A stretch of DNA of 64,000 nucleotides from Agromyces sp. S2-1-8 (GCF_021129215.1 NZ_JAJOLP010000001.1:3844001-3908000), one strand, 5' to 3'. Numbered from the stretch's first letter, positions 18,301 through 26,064 are shown. Made by a program: numbers and translations. The notes: generated by a model not told the origin, from the sequence alone.

Positions 18301-18553
18301 GAAGTCGGGGTCGACGATCCGGTTCGTGGCGAAGGTCGTCGCGCTCGACGGCAGCTCGCCGCTGGGCACGTTCACGGTGTACGACGGCGACGACGTGATC
18401 GCCGAGGTCCCGATGACCGCGGCGGCCGACGGCAGCGTGAGCGTGAAGCTGCCGAAGCTGGGTGCCGGGCTCCATCTCGTGCACGGCGAGTTCACGGGCG
18501 ACGGCGGATTCGGCGATTCGGGGACCGTGACGGTGCCGCTGATCCTCTGGTGA
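12365..18553 (+). CDS. Secreted multidomain GH92 alpha-mannosidase
   Basis: A 2062-residue secreted exo-alpha-mannosidase (GH92 enzymes are Ca-dependent and act on mannan or N-glycan mannose). There is a signal peptide up to about residue 37 (ISAAAA). A discoidin-like (F5/8C, CBM32-type) domain lies near 78-212 and the GH92 region spans about 400-1110. The latter has VDTRRGTNSTGGFSRGNN, GFWDTYRTAWPLYSLLYP and GDEDNGEFSAWYVFSALG, which holds the acidic active-site/metal residues of the family. A second discoidin-like domain (1160-1283), two PKD-like domains, an NPCBM-like region (about 1391-1588) and four Ig-like modules follow. No LPXTG or membrane anchor is seen. The GTG at 12365 follows GGGAG; an upstream GTG at 12344 is less likely. 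Confidence 0.93.
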   Translation: MKQFIRSGNARRTRATATAVITLAMAAAALTPISAAAAPGEVTFQSSFEAGDAVPALAGTGESVNVSGDRNVPGSLLPQVAAVTASGENPPNETAGNLADGNPGSKWLVFSATGWAQYELAEAQPMEAYTLTSGNDAPERDPRDFRVLGSNDGSDWTVVDTRSGESFSARGQTRSFALAAPSAPYRYYRLDITANHSGGLIQLAGWEPISDADAEPVASDLALEVDSGPTSSYTAKTNVGFSGTHALRYAGSHLGAGPAASTSVLYDDLDIAIQADSRLSYTVFPVLDSGQTYASTFVAVDLVLDDGTTLAAADLTDTYGYGADARSQGLANVLWPDQWNKVTVDLGSLAGRTVTGVLLDYDHPGDGVTGVETPAAGTTVLGWLDDISIEEAEPLDTAAGLVSYVDTRRGTNSTGGFSRGNNIPAVGWPNGFNFITPMTNADNTGTIYQYQGANTAQNLPALEGIGFSHQPSIWMGDRNQLAVLPAVGANPTSTLDDRRLTFHHENELARPDVYGVEFDNGITTEVTATDHGAIYRFGFTGDRNSVIVDQLVNSSKLTITGDTVTGWVDGGSGWPGRTRMFVYGTFDARPTTAGPTTQGNRNGSARFAAFDTSGDRTVELRIASSFISQEQAQRNHGLELDGVSFEDAHSAVQQAWNDRLGVIHDVEGATETQLVTLYSSLYRLNLYPNSQFENVGTAGDPEYRYASPVSATTGSATDTTTNAKIVDGKIFVNNGFWDTYRTAWPLYSLLYPDVTEDLVDGFVQQYRDGGWIARWSSPGYADLMTGTSSDVAFAEAYLAGALDTETALEAYDAAVKNATVLPVSNAVGRKGLAQSIFLGYTEESTHESASWGLEGFINDFGIGEMAAALADDPNTPADRVERLLEEADYFAARAGHYAEMFNPEAGTFTARNADGTWPVGADFDQKAWGGAFTEASAKTFGFHAPHDVAGLAALYGGRQGLIDELDEFLTVREKADYSGIHEAREARDVRLGMLGMSNQVAHHIPYVLAEAGDPAEAQALIRDIQQRLFVGSDIGQGYPGDEDNGEFSAWYVFSALGLYPLEVGSGDYTIGTPLFDRATLRIGDRDLVISAPGASAGKTYVSGVSLNGAPIDETTLDGDLLRDGGELEFAMSDEPSDWAAKDLGEELDVPRTLVDATKVGRGTLSAGDATSTAALVDDSMNTTTTFDSGSAELTWTSQSGPVTVGQYTLTGAALDTAPAAWTLSGSTDGENWTELDHRDGEAFDWPTQTRPFSTDADGVFTSLRLDVESGGGPLTLSEVELFASAGTAEGLTVSPAAAQSVAVGTEFTGAVATIVGTETSASGYQVTVDYGDGAGPVESTLTRDDLGGWRVSAPHTFAAPGVYTAAVIVQDSTGAVASAASNVAVARDESLVGSFGSVCIGDLGTTAANCDGQGFGYFRDKLAADGFVQGSTLAIPGTELTYDLPAVAAGEADNITGEGQTVRIDLGTGATQLAFVGTATESARQPEAVLHFTDGTSQTVQISFGDWVGASGNPAFGNTVLAISEGRLSGTAAESQVKNTAIYATAPITIDTDADGAPKVVESLTMPTEEGTLRDGRVHVFAVASDGDRSAATPLDVQPQAVDAQVAGEAFEATLATTTGGAPDQTAIVNWGDGTSVSSVPVVGGDVVGEHTYAVAGEYTVSVTVDDGIRSATTTLEIVVEEPAPVYTPEIAVEPTQSAPGGTIRITGDGFAPGESVELRFADGAPVQTTASGEGAIDAELTVPGDVVDGEYPVTAVGAVSAVEASATLTVLTPAVATTVTLGSEAAEPVAGDLVPFTATVAPAEAGGLVELLEGDVVVGTATVTAGTATVDVRVETSGTHTYTARFTPDNPGAYLGSVSEPFSIEVGDAPVAEAELVLGDDHVVQGGTLQITGRGFGPGELVTVRLHSEPIRIAEITADEEGAFEAVVTIPATAELGDHTLIAEGATSGLSAQATLTVTRATVEVPTFAVGAPNKLLAKSGSTIRFVAKVVALDGSSPLGTFTVYDGDDVIAEVPMTAAADGSVSVKLPKLGAGLHLVHGEFTGDGGFGDSGTVTVPLILW

Positions 18554-18559
18554 CGCTTC

Positions 18560-18647
18560 GGCCCGGTGGCCCCGTCGGGGGCACCGGGCCGGACACCGTC
18601 GAGCACCTGCGGGATGCCGCGGCCGGGCGCCGGTCGCGGCATCCCGC
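18560..18647. terminator. Double hairpin after GH92
   Basis: A first stem, GGCCCGGTG with CACCGGGCC, lies at 18560-18590, 7 bp after the stop. A second, GCGGGATGCCGCG with its exact complement, spans 18609-18647. They separate the convergent GH92 and aldo/keto reductase genes. Confidence 0.65.
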
Positions 18648-18694
18648 TTCGCTGCCCGAGTCCGCGGAGGCCGCGGCAACCGGCGGACCCCGCC

Positions 18695-19525
18695 CTAGAA
18701 CTCCTCGTGCGTCGCCGGGTCGGCGCCCCAGATGCGCCCCCGCTCGAGCGCCGAGATGGCGTCGACCTGGTCGGCGCTGAGCGAGAAGCCGAAGATGTCG
18801 AGGTTCGCGCGGCGCCGTTCGGGATCGGACGACTTCGGGATCGGCACGGTCTCGAGCTCGACGTGCCAGCGCAGCACGACCTGCGCCGGCTCGACGCCGT
18901 GCGCGGCGGCGATGTCGACGATCACCGGCTCGCGCAGCAGGTCGGTGCGGCGGGCGAGCGGGCTCCAGCTCTCGGTGCGGATCTCGTGCTCGTCATGGAA
19001 CGCGCGGAGCTCGGCCTGCGGGAAGTACGGGTGCAGCTCGACCTGGTTGACGACGGGGGTGACCCCCGTCTCGTCGATGAGCCGGCTGAGCATCTCGGGC
19101 GTGAAGTTCGAGACGCCGATCGAGCGCACGAGCCCCTTCTCGCGCAACGAGATCATCGCCCGCCAGCTCTCGACGTACTTGTCGATGCGCGGCAGCGGCC
19201 AGTGGATCAGGTAGAGGTCGACCCACTCGAGCCCGAGCCGCTTCCGCGACTCCTCGAAGCTCGCGATCGTCTCGTCGTAGCCGTGGTGGCGGCCGGGCAG
19301 CTTCGTCGTGATCACGAGGTCGCTGCGGTCGACCGCGGTGCGTTGGATCGCCTCGCCCACCGCGTCTTCGTTGCCGTAGTTGTAGGCGGTGTCGATGAGG
19401 CGGTAGCCGTCGGCGATCGCCGAGACGATCGCGTCGATGCCGAGCTGGTCGTTGAGGCCGTACGTGCCCAAACCGATCGCGGGAATCGTGTTGCCGTCGC
19501 GAAGGGAGTAGGCCGGTGCGCTCAT
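18695..19525 (-). CDS. Aldo/keto reductase
   Basis: A 276-residue NADPH-dependent carbonyl reductase of the aldo/keto reductase superfamily, 2,5-diketo-gluconate reductase-like. The catalytic tetrad is visible: D45 and Y50 (DTAYNYGNE), K75 (TTKLPGRHH) and H108 (LIHWP). The cofactor site IPIPKSS-like segment reads VPIPKSSDPERRRANL. The start at 19525 gives MSAPAYSLRDGNTIPAIGLGTYG, the family N-terminus. No clear ribosome site precedes it, so translation may be leaderless. It is monocistronic, and the substrate is unknown. Confidence 0.93.
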   Translation of the reverse strand: MSAPAYSLRDGNTIPAIGLGTYGLNDQLGIDAIVSAIADGYRLIDTAYNYGNEDAVGEAIQRTAVDRSDLVITTKLPGRHHGYDETIASFEESRKRLGLEWVDLYLIHWPLPRIDKYVESWRAMISLREKGLVRSIGVSNFTPEMLSRLIDETGVTPVVNQVELHPYFPQAELRAFHDEHEIRTESWSPLARRTDLLREPVIVDIAAAHGVEPAQVVLRWHVELETVPIPKSSDPERRRANLDIFGFSLSADQVDAISALERGRIWGADPATHEEF

Positions 19526-19573
19526 CCCCCAATACTCACGCACACCGGGCGCGTGCGCCACAACCCGCGCGGC

Positions 19574-20506
19574 TCAATCGGCGGAAGCGATGGGCAGTTC
19601 CGCGAACGCGCGCACCGGGAAGGTGCCGAACCCCTCGACGCGGGGCGGCACGGCGGTGAACCGCGCCCCGCGCGGCGGCACCTGCTCGAGGCCGGTGAGA
19701 TGCTCGACGACGTGCACCCCCGCGTCGAGCAGGATCGAGTGCGCCGGCCGCTCGCCGCCCGACTCGGTGTCGTCGATGTTCAGCGCGTCGATGCCGACGA
19801 TCGCGACCCCGGCGTCGGCGAGGTGCCGCGCGCCCGCCTCGGTGAGGAACGGCGACCCGTTCGCGTACTCGGGTCGGCCGAAGTGGCGGCTCCATCCGGT
19901 GTGCAGCAGCACCGCGGAGCCCGCGAGGTCGCGGTCGAAGAACACCTCGGCCGGGATGCCTCGCTCCGAGGCATCCGCCAGCCTGAAGACCTCGGCGGGG
20001 ACGCCGGCCAGGGTGTCGAGCGACAGGCTCGCGAGATCGCCGCCCTCGGCGTACCGGTGGAACGGGCTGTCGAGATAGGTGCCGGTGTTGCCGATCATCG
20101 AGATCACGTCCATCGCGAACTCGGTGCCGGGCGCGTAGCGCTCGCGCGAGGCCTCGCGCGTGAGGAACGGCGTGATGGCGGGCGCCGGCAGCCCCGGGTA
20201 GGTCACCAGCCCCGCCGAGATCGTGTGGCTGAGGTCGACGAGGCGGCCGCGAGCGGCCCCGGCCGACCGACCGCCGTCGCCCTCGCCGACGCCGCGCGAC
20301 CCGCGGTGCGGCTCTTCGACGACGGCGAGGTTCGACAGCTCCACGCTCGCGACGAGCGCGAGGCCCAGGTGCCGCACGAGCAGTTCGGCGATCTCGGCCT
20401 CGGTCACCTCGTTCGACGGCAGGTCGAGGCGGAAGCCCGTCGTGCGGAGATCGCCCCCGTTGGCGAAGGCGATCTCGGCGTCGAAGTGGGCGCGGTACTC
20501 GGTCAT
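19574..20506 (-). CDS. Cyclase family protein with N-terminal extension
   Basis: A 310-residue protein. Residues of about 90 onward are a cyclase/kynurenine formamidase-like metal hydrolase (RLVDLSHTISAGLVTYPGLP). Its metal motif reads NTGTYLDSPFH: relative to the classical HxGTHxDxPxH two histidines are N and Y, as in some groups of the family. The first 70 residues (YRAHFDAEIAFANGGDLRTTGFRLD to EEPHRGSRG) look like a separate small domain, joined by a Gly/Arg linker. The start overlaps the permease stop by 4 bp (ATGA), so the two are coupled. A role in amide or lactone hydrolysis of an imported compound is inference. Confidence 0.8.
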   Translation of the reverse strand: MTEYRAHFDAEIAFANGGDLRTTGFRLDLPSNEVTEAEIAELLVRHLGLALVASVELSNLAVVEEPHRGSRGVGEGDGGRSAGAARGRLVDLSHTISAGLVTYPGLPAPAITPFLTREASRERYAPGTEFAMDVISMIGNTGTYLDSPFHRYAEGGDLASLSLDTLAGVPAEVFRLADASERGIPAEVFFDRDLAGSAVLLHTGWSRHFGRPEYANGSPFLTEAGARHLADAGVAIVGIDALNIDDTESGGERPAHSILLDAGVHVVEHLTGLEQVPPRGARFTAVPPRVEGFGTFPVRAFAELPIASAD

Positions 20507-21867
20507 GCGGGTTGCTCCTCGGGGATCGTCGGGTGGTCGGTGGCGGTCTCGGTGCTCGACTCGGACGCCCGGCCTGCACGCCGGTCGCGGGCACGGCGCA
20601 CGACGGTGACGGCGACCGCGGCGAGCGCGAGCAGCGCGGGAACGAGCAGGTTCGACCACGCGAGCACGAGCAGGGCGACCGTCATGATCGTGGCGACGAC
20701 CGCGAGCCACCACCCGAACGACCAGGTGCGCAGCAGCAACGTCGCCGCGAGCATGCCGGCGGCGTAGATCGCGACCATGTTGCTCGTGTGGATGAGGATG
20801 AACCCCGTGAGGTCGAGGTCGTTGAGCAGCATGAGCCCGTAGTAGGCCAGGATGAGCACGCCCGTGAGCGCGAGGGCGCGACGCGGCACCTCGCCGTCGG
20901 CGGCGCCCTTGGCGAGGAAGCGCGGCAGGTCGCCGTCGCGGCCGAGCGCGGCGCCGAGCTTGCCGAAGGCGGGCAGGTAGGCGTTCATGACGCCGACGGT
21001 GACGATCGCCGCGATGATCGCGACGAGCACTGGCCCGATGCCGGGAGCGGTCGTCTCGACGAGGTCGAGCAGCGGCACCTGGCCGTCGCCCGCGCGGTCG
21101 CCGAGCACGGCGACCGTGACGAACTGCAGCGCCAGGTACCCGATGCCGACGACGACGACCGCGATCGCCGTGGCGATCGGGATGGTGCGCCGGGGGTTCT
21201 TGAACTCGCCGGCGATGTGGGTGCCGACCTCCCACCCGGCGAAGGCCCACACGAAGAGGCTGATCGCCACGCCCACGCCCGCCCAGCCGTGCGGCAGGAA
21301 CGGCTGGAAGTTCGCCGCGTCGGCCGCCGGGAAGGTGACCGCGACGACGCCGACCACGACCGAGATGAGGAGCCCGGTGAGCACGAACTGCACCCAGCCC
21401 GCGACGCGCACGCCGAACCAGTTGGCGACGAACGGCGGCACGAACACCGCGAGGCCGATGATCGGCACGGCCGACCGGTCGACGCCGAGCACGGCGACGA
21501 CGTACTCGCCGCCGAGCACGGCGAGCACCGGCGCCCCGATGCACACGCCGAAGTAGAACCAGTAGCCGGCCATGCGCGCAGCCGTGTCGCCGAGCGCGCG
21601 CCGCACGTAGCTCGCCACGCCGCCCGCGTCGGGGTAGCGGGCTGCGAGCGCGGCGAACGTGCCGGCGAGCGGGATCGAGAGCACGAGCACCGCGGCGACC
21701 GCGACGATCGAGGCCGGGCCGGCCGCCTCGGCGGCGAGGCCCGGCAGCACGAGGATGCCGGTGCCGAGCACGCTCGCGATGTAGAGCGCCGTGCCCTGGC
21801 CGAGGCCGAGCGTGCCGTGCGGCTGTTCGGTCTCGGGTACGAGCGCGGGAGTCGGGGTCGAAGTCAC
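20503..21867 (-). CDS. APC superfamily amino acid permease
   Basis: A 454-residue transporter with about 12 helices. The first helix contains GQGTALYIASVLGTGILVLPGLAAEAAGP, the APC substrate-binding unwound helix. Later segments are YPDAGGVASYVRRALGD and FAGWEVGTHIAGEFKNPRRTIP. It likely imports an amino acid or related amine. It is the first gene of a two-gene unit with the cyclase-family hydrolase, so the hydrolase may act on the imported compound (inference). Confidence 0.92.
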   Translation of the reverse strand: MTSTPTPALVPETEQPHGTLGLGQGTALYIASVLGTGILVLPGLAAEAAGPASIVAVAAVLVLSIPLAGTFAALAARYPDAGGVASYVRRALGDTAARMAGYWFYFGVCIGAPVLAVLGGEYVVAVLGVDRSAVPIIGLAVFVPPFVANWFGVRVAGWVQFVLTGLLISVVVGVVAVTFPAADAANFQPFLPHGWAGVGVAISLFVWAFAGWEVGTHIAGEFKNPRRTIPIATAIAVVVVGIGYLALQFVTVAVLGDRAGDGQVPLLDLVETTAPGIGPVLVAIIAAIVTVGVMNAYLPAFGKLGAALGRDGDLPRFLAKGAADGEVPRRALALTGVLILAYYGLMLLNDLDLTGFILIHTSNMVAIYAAGMLAATLLLRTWSFGWWLAVVATIMTVALLVLAWSNLLVPALLALAAVAVTVVRRARDRRAGRASESSTETATDHPTIPEEQPA

Positions 21868-21947
21868 CCGCTCATTCTGCTGGATGCCTCGGACACCCGC
21901 CGCTGGCAGTCAGGACACCGTTCGTCGATATCCTGCCGCATCGCGCG

Positions 21948-22733
21948 TCACCGCATTCGGGCGAGCGCCGCCTCGCGCTCGATGAAGGTCGTGAGGTCGC
22001 CGATCGATCCCATGAGCGGCGCCGGGAACAGCACGAGCGTGTTCTTGTCGACGCCCACCTCCACGAGGGTCTGCAGCGTGCGCAGTTGCAGCGCGAGCGG
22101 GTGCGCCATCATCGTGTCGCTCGCCACGCCGAGCTGCGTCGCGGCGAGCGACTCGCCCTCGGCGGCGATGATCTTGGCCCGCTTCTCCCGCTCGGCCTCG
22201 GCCTGCTTCGCCATCGCGCGCTTCATCGAGTCGGGCAGGAGGATGTCCTTCAGCTCGACGAGCGTGACCTCGACGCCCCAGTCGAGCGTCGTGACATCGA
22301 GGATCTCGCGGATGTTCGCGTTGAGCGCGGCCGTGTCGGCGAGCGTCTCGTCGAGATGGTGCTGTCCGACGACCCGGCGCAGCGTGGTCTGCGCGATCTG
22401 CTCGATCGCCGCCTTCACGTTCTCGATCGCGATCACCGACTTCACCGCGTCGGCCACCCGGTAGTAGGCCACGGCGGACACCCCGACGGTGACGTTGTCC
22501 TTCGTGATGATGCCCTGCGACTGGATCGGCAGGGTCACGATGCGCAGCGAGACCTTCGTCATCACGTCGACGATCGGGATGATGAAGCGGAGCCCGGGGT
22601 CGCGCACGATGTGCAGCCGGCCGAATCGCAGCACCACGCCGCGCTCGTACTGCTTCACGATCTTCACCGACATGAAGAAGAGGACGATCGCGAGGATGGC
22701 GACGACGATCAGGGTGATCCAGAGCCAGACCAT
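21948..22733 (-). CDS. SPFH/Band 7 domain membrane protein (slipin-like)
   Basis: A 261-residue membrane-anchored scaffold protein. One N-terminal helix (MVWLWITLIVVAILAIVLFF) is followed by the SPFH domain from about residue 27 (YERGVVLRFGRLHIVRDPGLRF), a charged helical stretch (AKQAEAEREKRAKIIAAEGE) and a short tail. Slipins organise membrane microdomains and often partner with an NfeD protein; none is adjacent. The start at 22733 is chosen because GGAG lies 9 nt upstream; an ATG at 22742 overlaps that site. Confidence 0.92.
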   Translation of the reverse strand: MVWLWITLIVVAILAIVLFFMSVKIVKQYERGVVLRFGRLHIVRDPGLRFIIPIVDVMTKVSLRIVTLPIQSQGIITKDNVTVGVSAVAYYRVADAVKSVIAIENVKAAIEQIAQTTLRRVVGQHHLDETLADTAALNANIREILDVTTLDWGVEVTLVELKDILLPDSMKRAMAKQAEAEREKRAKIIAAEGESLAATQLGVASDTMMAHPLALQLRTLQTLVEVGVDKNTLVLFPAPLMGSIGDLTTFIEREAALARMR

Positions 22734-22844
22734 GGGAATCATCTCCTGCGGCGCCGGTGACGTGCCGTGCGTCACCTCCATTGTCCCACCGCGGGGACGT
22801 CGACGGCCGTGCTCGCGATCCGCGTCACCCGACGGGCGTCGGGG

Positions 22845-24005
22845 TCACAACCGGTCGAGCGTCTGATCGATGTCGGCGAGCAGGTCGTCGACGTCCTCGA
22901 TGCCGACCGAGAGCCGCACGACCGACTCGGGCACCTCGGCCTCGGTGCCGCGCACCGAGGCGTGCGTCATCTCCGAGGGGTAGTTGACGAGCGACTCGAC
23001 CCCGCCGAGCGACTCGGCGAGCTGGAACAGGGTGGTCGACTCCGCGAAGCGGCGTGCCGCCTCGCCGCCGCCGGCGAGCGCGATCGACAGCATGCCGCCG
23101 AACCCCGACATCTGGCGCGCGGCGAGCTCGTGGCCCGGGTGCGACTCGAGCCCCGGGTAGTAGACCTGCTCGATCGCCGCATGCTCCTCGAGACGCCGGG
23201 CGATGGCGAGGGCGTTCTGGCTGTGCCGCTGCATCCTGACCCCCAGCGTCTTGATGCCGCGCGAGGTGAGGAACGCGTCGAACGGCCCCGACACGGCACC
23301 CGCCGCGAACTGGGTGAACTTCACGCGGTCGTGCAACTCGTCGCGGCCGGCCGCGAACACGAGCGCACCGCCCACGACGTCGGAGTGCCCGCCGAGGTAC
23401 TTCGTCGTCGAGTGCACGACGACGTCGGCGCCGAGCGCGAGCGGCTGCTGCAGCGCGGGCGAGGCGAACGTGTTGTCGACGACGACCACGAGTCCTGCCT
23501 CGTGGCCGAGCTCGGCGAGCGCCGCGACATCCGAGATCTTCATCAGCGGGTTCGAGGGGGTCTCGATCCAGAGCACCCCGGTGGCCGGCTCGATCGCTGC
23601 GCGAACGGCGTCGAGGTCGCTCGTGTCGACCGTGGTGTCGCGCACGTCCCATGCGCCGAAGACGCGGCGGATGAGGCGGTGCGTGCCGCCGTAGACGTCG
23701 TTGCCGATGATGACGTGGTCGCCAGGCGCGAGCACCGTGCGCAGCAGCGCGTCCTCCGCGGCGAGGCCCGAGGCGAACGAGAGGCCGTGGGCGCCGCCCT
23801 CGAGCGCAGCGAGCTGCGCCTCGAGCGCATCGCGGGTCGGGTTGCCGCCGCGCGAGTACTCGTAGCCGCCGCGGAGCCCGCCGATGCCGTCCTGCACGTA
23901 GGTCGAGGTCTGGTAGATCGGCGGGATCACGGCCCCCGTCGTCGGGTCGAAGGCCTGGCCGGCGTGGATCGCGCGGGTGTCGAAGCGGGCGTGGTCGGTG
24001 TTCAT
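22845..24005 (-). CDS. Cystathionine gamma-synthase/gamma-lyase family enzyme
   Basis: A 386-residue PLP enzyme of the Cys/Met metabolism family. The Schiff-base lysine is K202 in HSTTKYLGGHSD; EYSRGGNPTRDALE and FASGLAAEDALL are cofactor-site segments, and SLGGVESLVNYPSEMTH is the C-terminal signature. It lies 26 bp downstream of cbs on the same strand. With cystathionine beta-synthase as partner, a gamma-lyase role in reverse transsulfuration (cystathionine to cysteine) fits better than synthesis, but the sequence alone does not separate the two. Confidence 0.93.
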   Translation of the reverse strand: MNTDHARFDTRAIHAGQAFDPTTGAVIPPIYQTSTYVQDGIGGLRGGYEYSRGGNPTRDALEAQLAALEGGAHGLSFASGLAAEDALLRTVLAPGDHVIIGNDVYGGTHRLIRRVFGAWDVRDTTVDTSDLDAVRAAIEPATGVLWIETPSNPLMKISDVAALAELGHEAGLVVVVDNTFASPALQQPLALGADVVVHSTTKYLGGHSDVVGGALVFAAGRDELHDRVKFTQFAAGAVSGPFDAFLTSRGIKTLGVRMQRHSQNALAIARRLEEHAAIEQVYYPGLESHPGHELAARQMSGFGGMLSIALAGGGEAARRFAESTTLFQLAESLGGVESLVNYPSEMTHASVRGTEAEVPESVVRLSVGIEDVDDLLADIDQTLDRL

Positions 24006-24031
24006 GGGGTGGTGCCTTACGTGAGGGGAGG

Positions 24032-25405
24032 TCAGTGGGAGAGGTAGGTGAGCAGGTCGGTGCGCGTGATCACGCCGAGCGCCTTGCCCCCGTCGGTCAC
24101 GAGCATCGCGGGCGCGTCGGTGAAGGCGGTGCGCGCGGCGGCGACCGGCTCCTGCACGCCGATGAGCGGCAGCGGCTCGCCGACCACGCTGCCGACCTCG
24201 TCGGTCAGCTTCGCGACGCCCGTGAAGACCTGCTCGAGCAGCACCTCTTCGTGGAGCGCCCCGAGCACCTCGCCCAGCACGACGGGCGGCTCGTGCCCGA
24301 CGACCACGAGCTGCGAGACGCCCGTCTCGGTCATGCGGTCGATCGCCTCGCGCACGGTGTCGTTCGGGTGCACGTACACGAGCGGCGCCGTGCGGTCGGC
24401 CTTCGCCGCGAGCAGGTCGGCGATCGTGTGACCGGAGGGCGCGTTGCCGAAGCCGTACGCGCGCATCCATTTGTCGTTGAAGATCTTTCCGAGGTAGCCG
24501 CGGCCGCCGTCGGGCAGCAGCACGACGAACACGTCGTCGGCCGTGACCCCCGGCGCGGAGGCCGCGCGCAGGGCTGCGACGACGGCCATGCCGCTCGACC
24601 CGCCGACGAGGATGCCCTCCTCGCGCGCGAGGCGACGGGTCATCGCGAACGAGTCGGCATCGCTCACGGCGATGATCTCGTGCGGCACCGCCGGGTCGTA
24701 GGCGTCGGGCCAGAAGTCCTCGCCCACACCCTCGACGAAGTACGGGCGCCCGGTGCCGCCCGAGTACACCGATCCCTCGGGGTCGGCGCCGATGATGCGC
24801 ACCCGGTCGCCCGAGACCTCGCGCAGGTACCGTCCGGTGCCGGTGATCGTGCCGCCCGTGCCGACGCCCGCGACGAAGTGCGTGACCCGTCCATCGGTGT
24901 CGCGCCAGATCTCGGGCCCCGTCGTCTCGTAGTGCGACCGCGGCCCGTTCGGGTTGGCGTACTGGTTCGGCTTGAACGCACCCGGGATCTCGCGGGCGAG
25001 CCGGTCGGAGACGCCGTAGTACGACTCGGGGCTGTCGGGCGCGACCGCGGTGGGCGTGACGACGACCTCGGCGCCGTAGGCGGTGAGCACGTTGCGCTTG
25101 TCTTCGCCCACCTTGTCGGGGCAGACGAAGACGCAGCGGTAGCCGCGCTGCTGCGCGACGAGGGCGAGGCCGACCCCGGTGTTGCCGCTCGTCGGCTCGA
25201 CGATCGTGCCGCCCGGCTTCAGCAGGCCGTCGCGCTCGGCGGCGTCGATGATGCGTCCGGCGATGCGGTCCTTCGACGATCCGCCCGGGTTGAAGTACTC
25301 GAGCTTCACGAGCACGGTCGCCTCGGTCACCCCGGCGGTGACGCGGTTGAGCTTGACGAGCGGGGTGTCGCCGACGAGGTCGACGATCGATTCTGCGTAC
25401 TTCAT
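24032..25405 (-). CDS. cbs: Cystathionine beta-synthase
   Basis: Joins serine and homocysteine to cystathionine with PLP. The 457-residue product has the fold-type II core with the PLP lysine K45 (PGGSSKDR), the substrate loop EPTSGNTGVGLALV and the glycine loop GVGTGGTITGTGRY. Two C-terminal CBS-motif repeats from about residue 330 could bind an adenosyl ligand. The start MKYAESIVDLVGDTPLVKL is typical, with GGAC as a modest ribosome site. It is first in an operon with the cystathionine gamma enzyme; no riboswitch is evident. Confidence 0.95.
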   Translation of the reverse strand: MKYAESIVDLVGDTPLVKLNRVTAGVTEATVLVKLEYFNPGGSSKDRIAGRIIDAAERDGLLKPGGTIVEPTSGNTGVGLALVAQQRGYRCVFVCPDKVGEDKRNVLTAYGAEVVVTPTAVAPDSPESYYGVSDRLAREIPGAFKPNQYANPNGPRSHYETTGPEIWRDTDGRVTHFVAGVGTGGTITGTGRYLREVSGDRVRIIGADPEGSVYSGGTGRPYFVEGVGEDFWPDAYDPAVPHEIIAVSDADSFAMTRRLAREEGILVGGSSGMAVVAALRAASAPGVTADDVFVVLLPDGGRGYLGKIFNDKWMRAYGFGNAPSGHTIADLLAAKADRTAPLVYVHPNDTVREAIDRMTETGVSQLVVVGHEPPVVLGEVLGALHEEVLLEQVFTGVAKLTDEVGSVVGEPLPLIGVQEPVAAARTAFTDAPAMLVTDGGKALGVITRTDLLTYLSH

Positions 25406-25563
25406 GCGGTGTCCTTGCGAGTCGGCCACGGCTCGGCCGGGGTGCGGCGAACGATCGGGCGTGCGTGCGGGGTCGGTGGAGGACGTCAGCGACAACACAG
25501 CGAGAGGAGCACGGCTCAACTCTAGCCCGCCGGCGCGCGGCATGTCACGGCGGCAGGGTGCAT

Positions 25564-25577
25564 GTGACCTTGGTCCC
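25564..25577 (+). promoter_or_regulatory. DevR/DosR-type box A, upstream of the first USP gene
   Basis: GTGACCTTGGTCCC closely matches the mycobacterial DosR core GGGACTWWAGTCCC. Its centre is 41.5 bp upstream of the USP start codon at 25612. It should control the USP-alcohol dehydrogenase pair. Confidence 0.75.
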
Positions 25578-25611
25578 GGTGGTCGCCGACGGATCGCCCG
25601 AGAGTCGGAGC

Positions 25612-26064
25612 ATGCAGGAACAACGAAGCAGTGATCGCATCCTCGTCGGCGTCGACGGCTCGGCCTCGTCGGTCGAGGCGCTCCGGTATGCGGCGCGCAT
25701 CGCGGACGCGTTCGGCGCACCGCTCGAGGTTCTGACCACTTGGACCTTCCCGCCGATCGCCGGCGCGTACGTCATCGACGGCTGGTCCCCCGAGGAGGAT
25801 GCCCGGAGCGCCCAGGACGCCGCGATCGAGGAGGCGTTCGACGGCGAGCCTCCCGCCGGACTGCGGCGCGCCGTGCTCGCGGGACCGGCCGCGCGCACGC
25901 TCATCGAGGAGAGCCGTCGCGCGGGCATGCTCGTGCTCGGCAGCAGGGGGCACGGCGGCTTCGCGGGTCTCCTCCTCGGCTCGGTGAGCGCGACCTGCGC
26001 CGAGCACGCGCGCTGCCCCGTGCTCGTGGTGCGCTCCGGCGGCGACCGACCGGAGGGCGCCTGA
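25612..26064 (+). CDS. Universal stress protein, single domain
   Basis: A 150-residue cytoplasmic UspA-fold protein. It starts MQEQRSSDRILVGVDGS; the C-terminal ATP-binding motif G-2x-G-9x-G-S is intact (GSRGHGGFAGLLLGS). ATP-binding USPs of the mycobacterial DosR regulon slow growth under stress (for example Rv2623). The ATG at 25612 fits the USP N-terminus; GGAG abuts it too closely to be a good ribosome site. With box A centred at -41.5, a leaderless message is likely. It probably forms an operon with the alcohol dehydrogenase 39 bp downstream. Confidence 0.93.
   Translation: MQEQRSSDRILVGVDGSASSVEALRYAARIADAFGAPLEVLTTWTFPPIAGAYVIDGWSPEEDARSAQDAAIEEAFDGEPPAGLRRAVLAGPAARTLIEESRRAGMLVLGSRGHGGFAGLLLGSVSATCAEHARCPVLVVRSGGDRPEGA

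Noticed and set aside
13616-18679. A 1687-codon open frame antisense to the GH92 gene
   Set aside because: It is Arg/Gly/Asp-rich with no domain and mirrors the codon bias of the mannosidase on the other strand; such antisense frames are expected at this GC content.
25406-25530. SAM riboswitch upstream of the transsulfuration operon
   Set aside because: The 5' region is short, contains no recognisable SAM aptamer core and no terminator stem with a U-tract.
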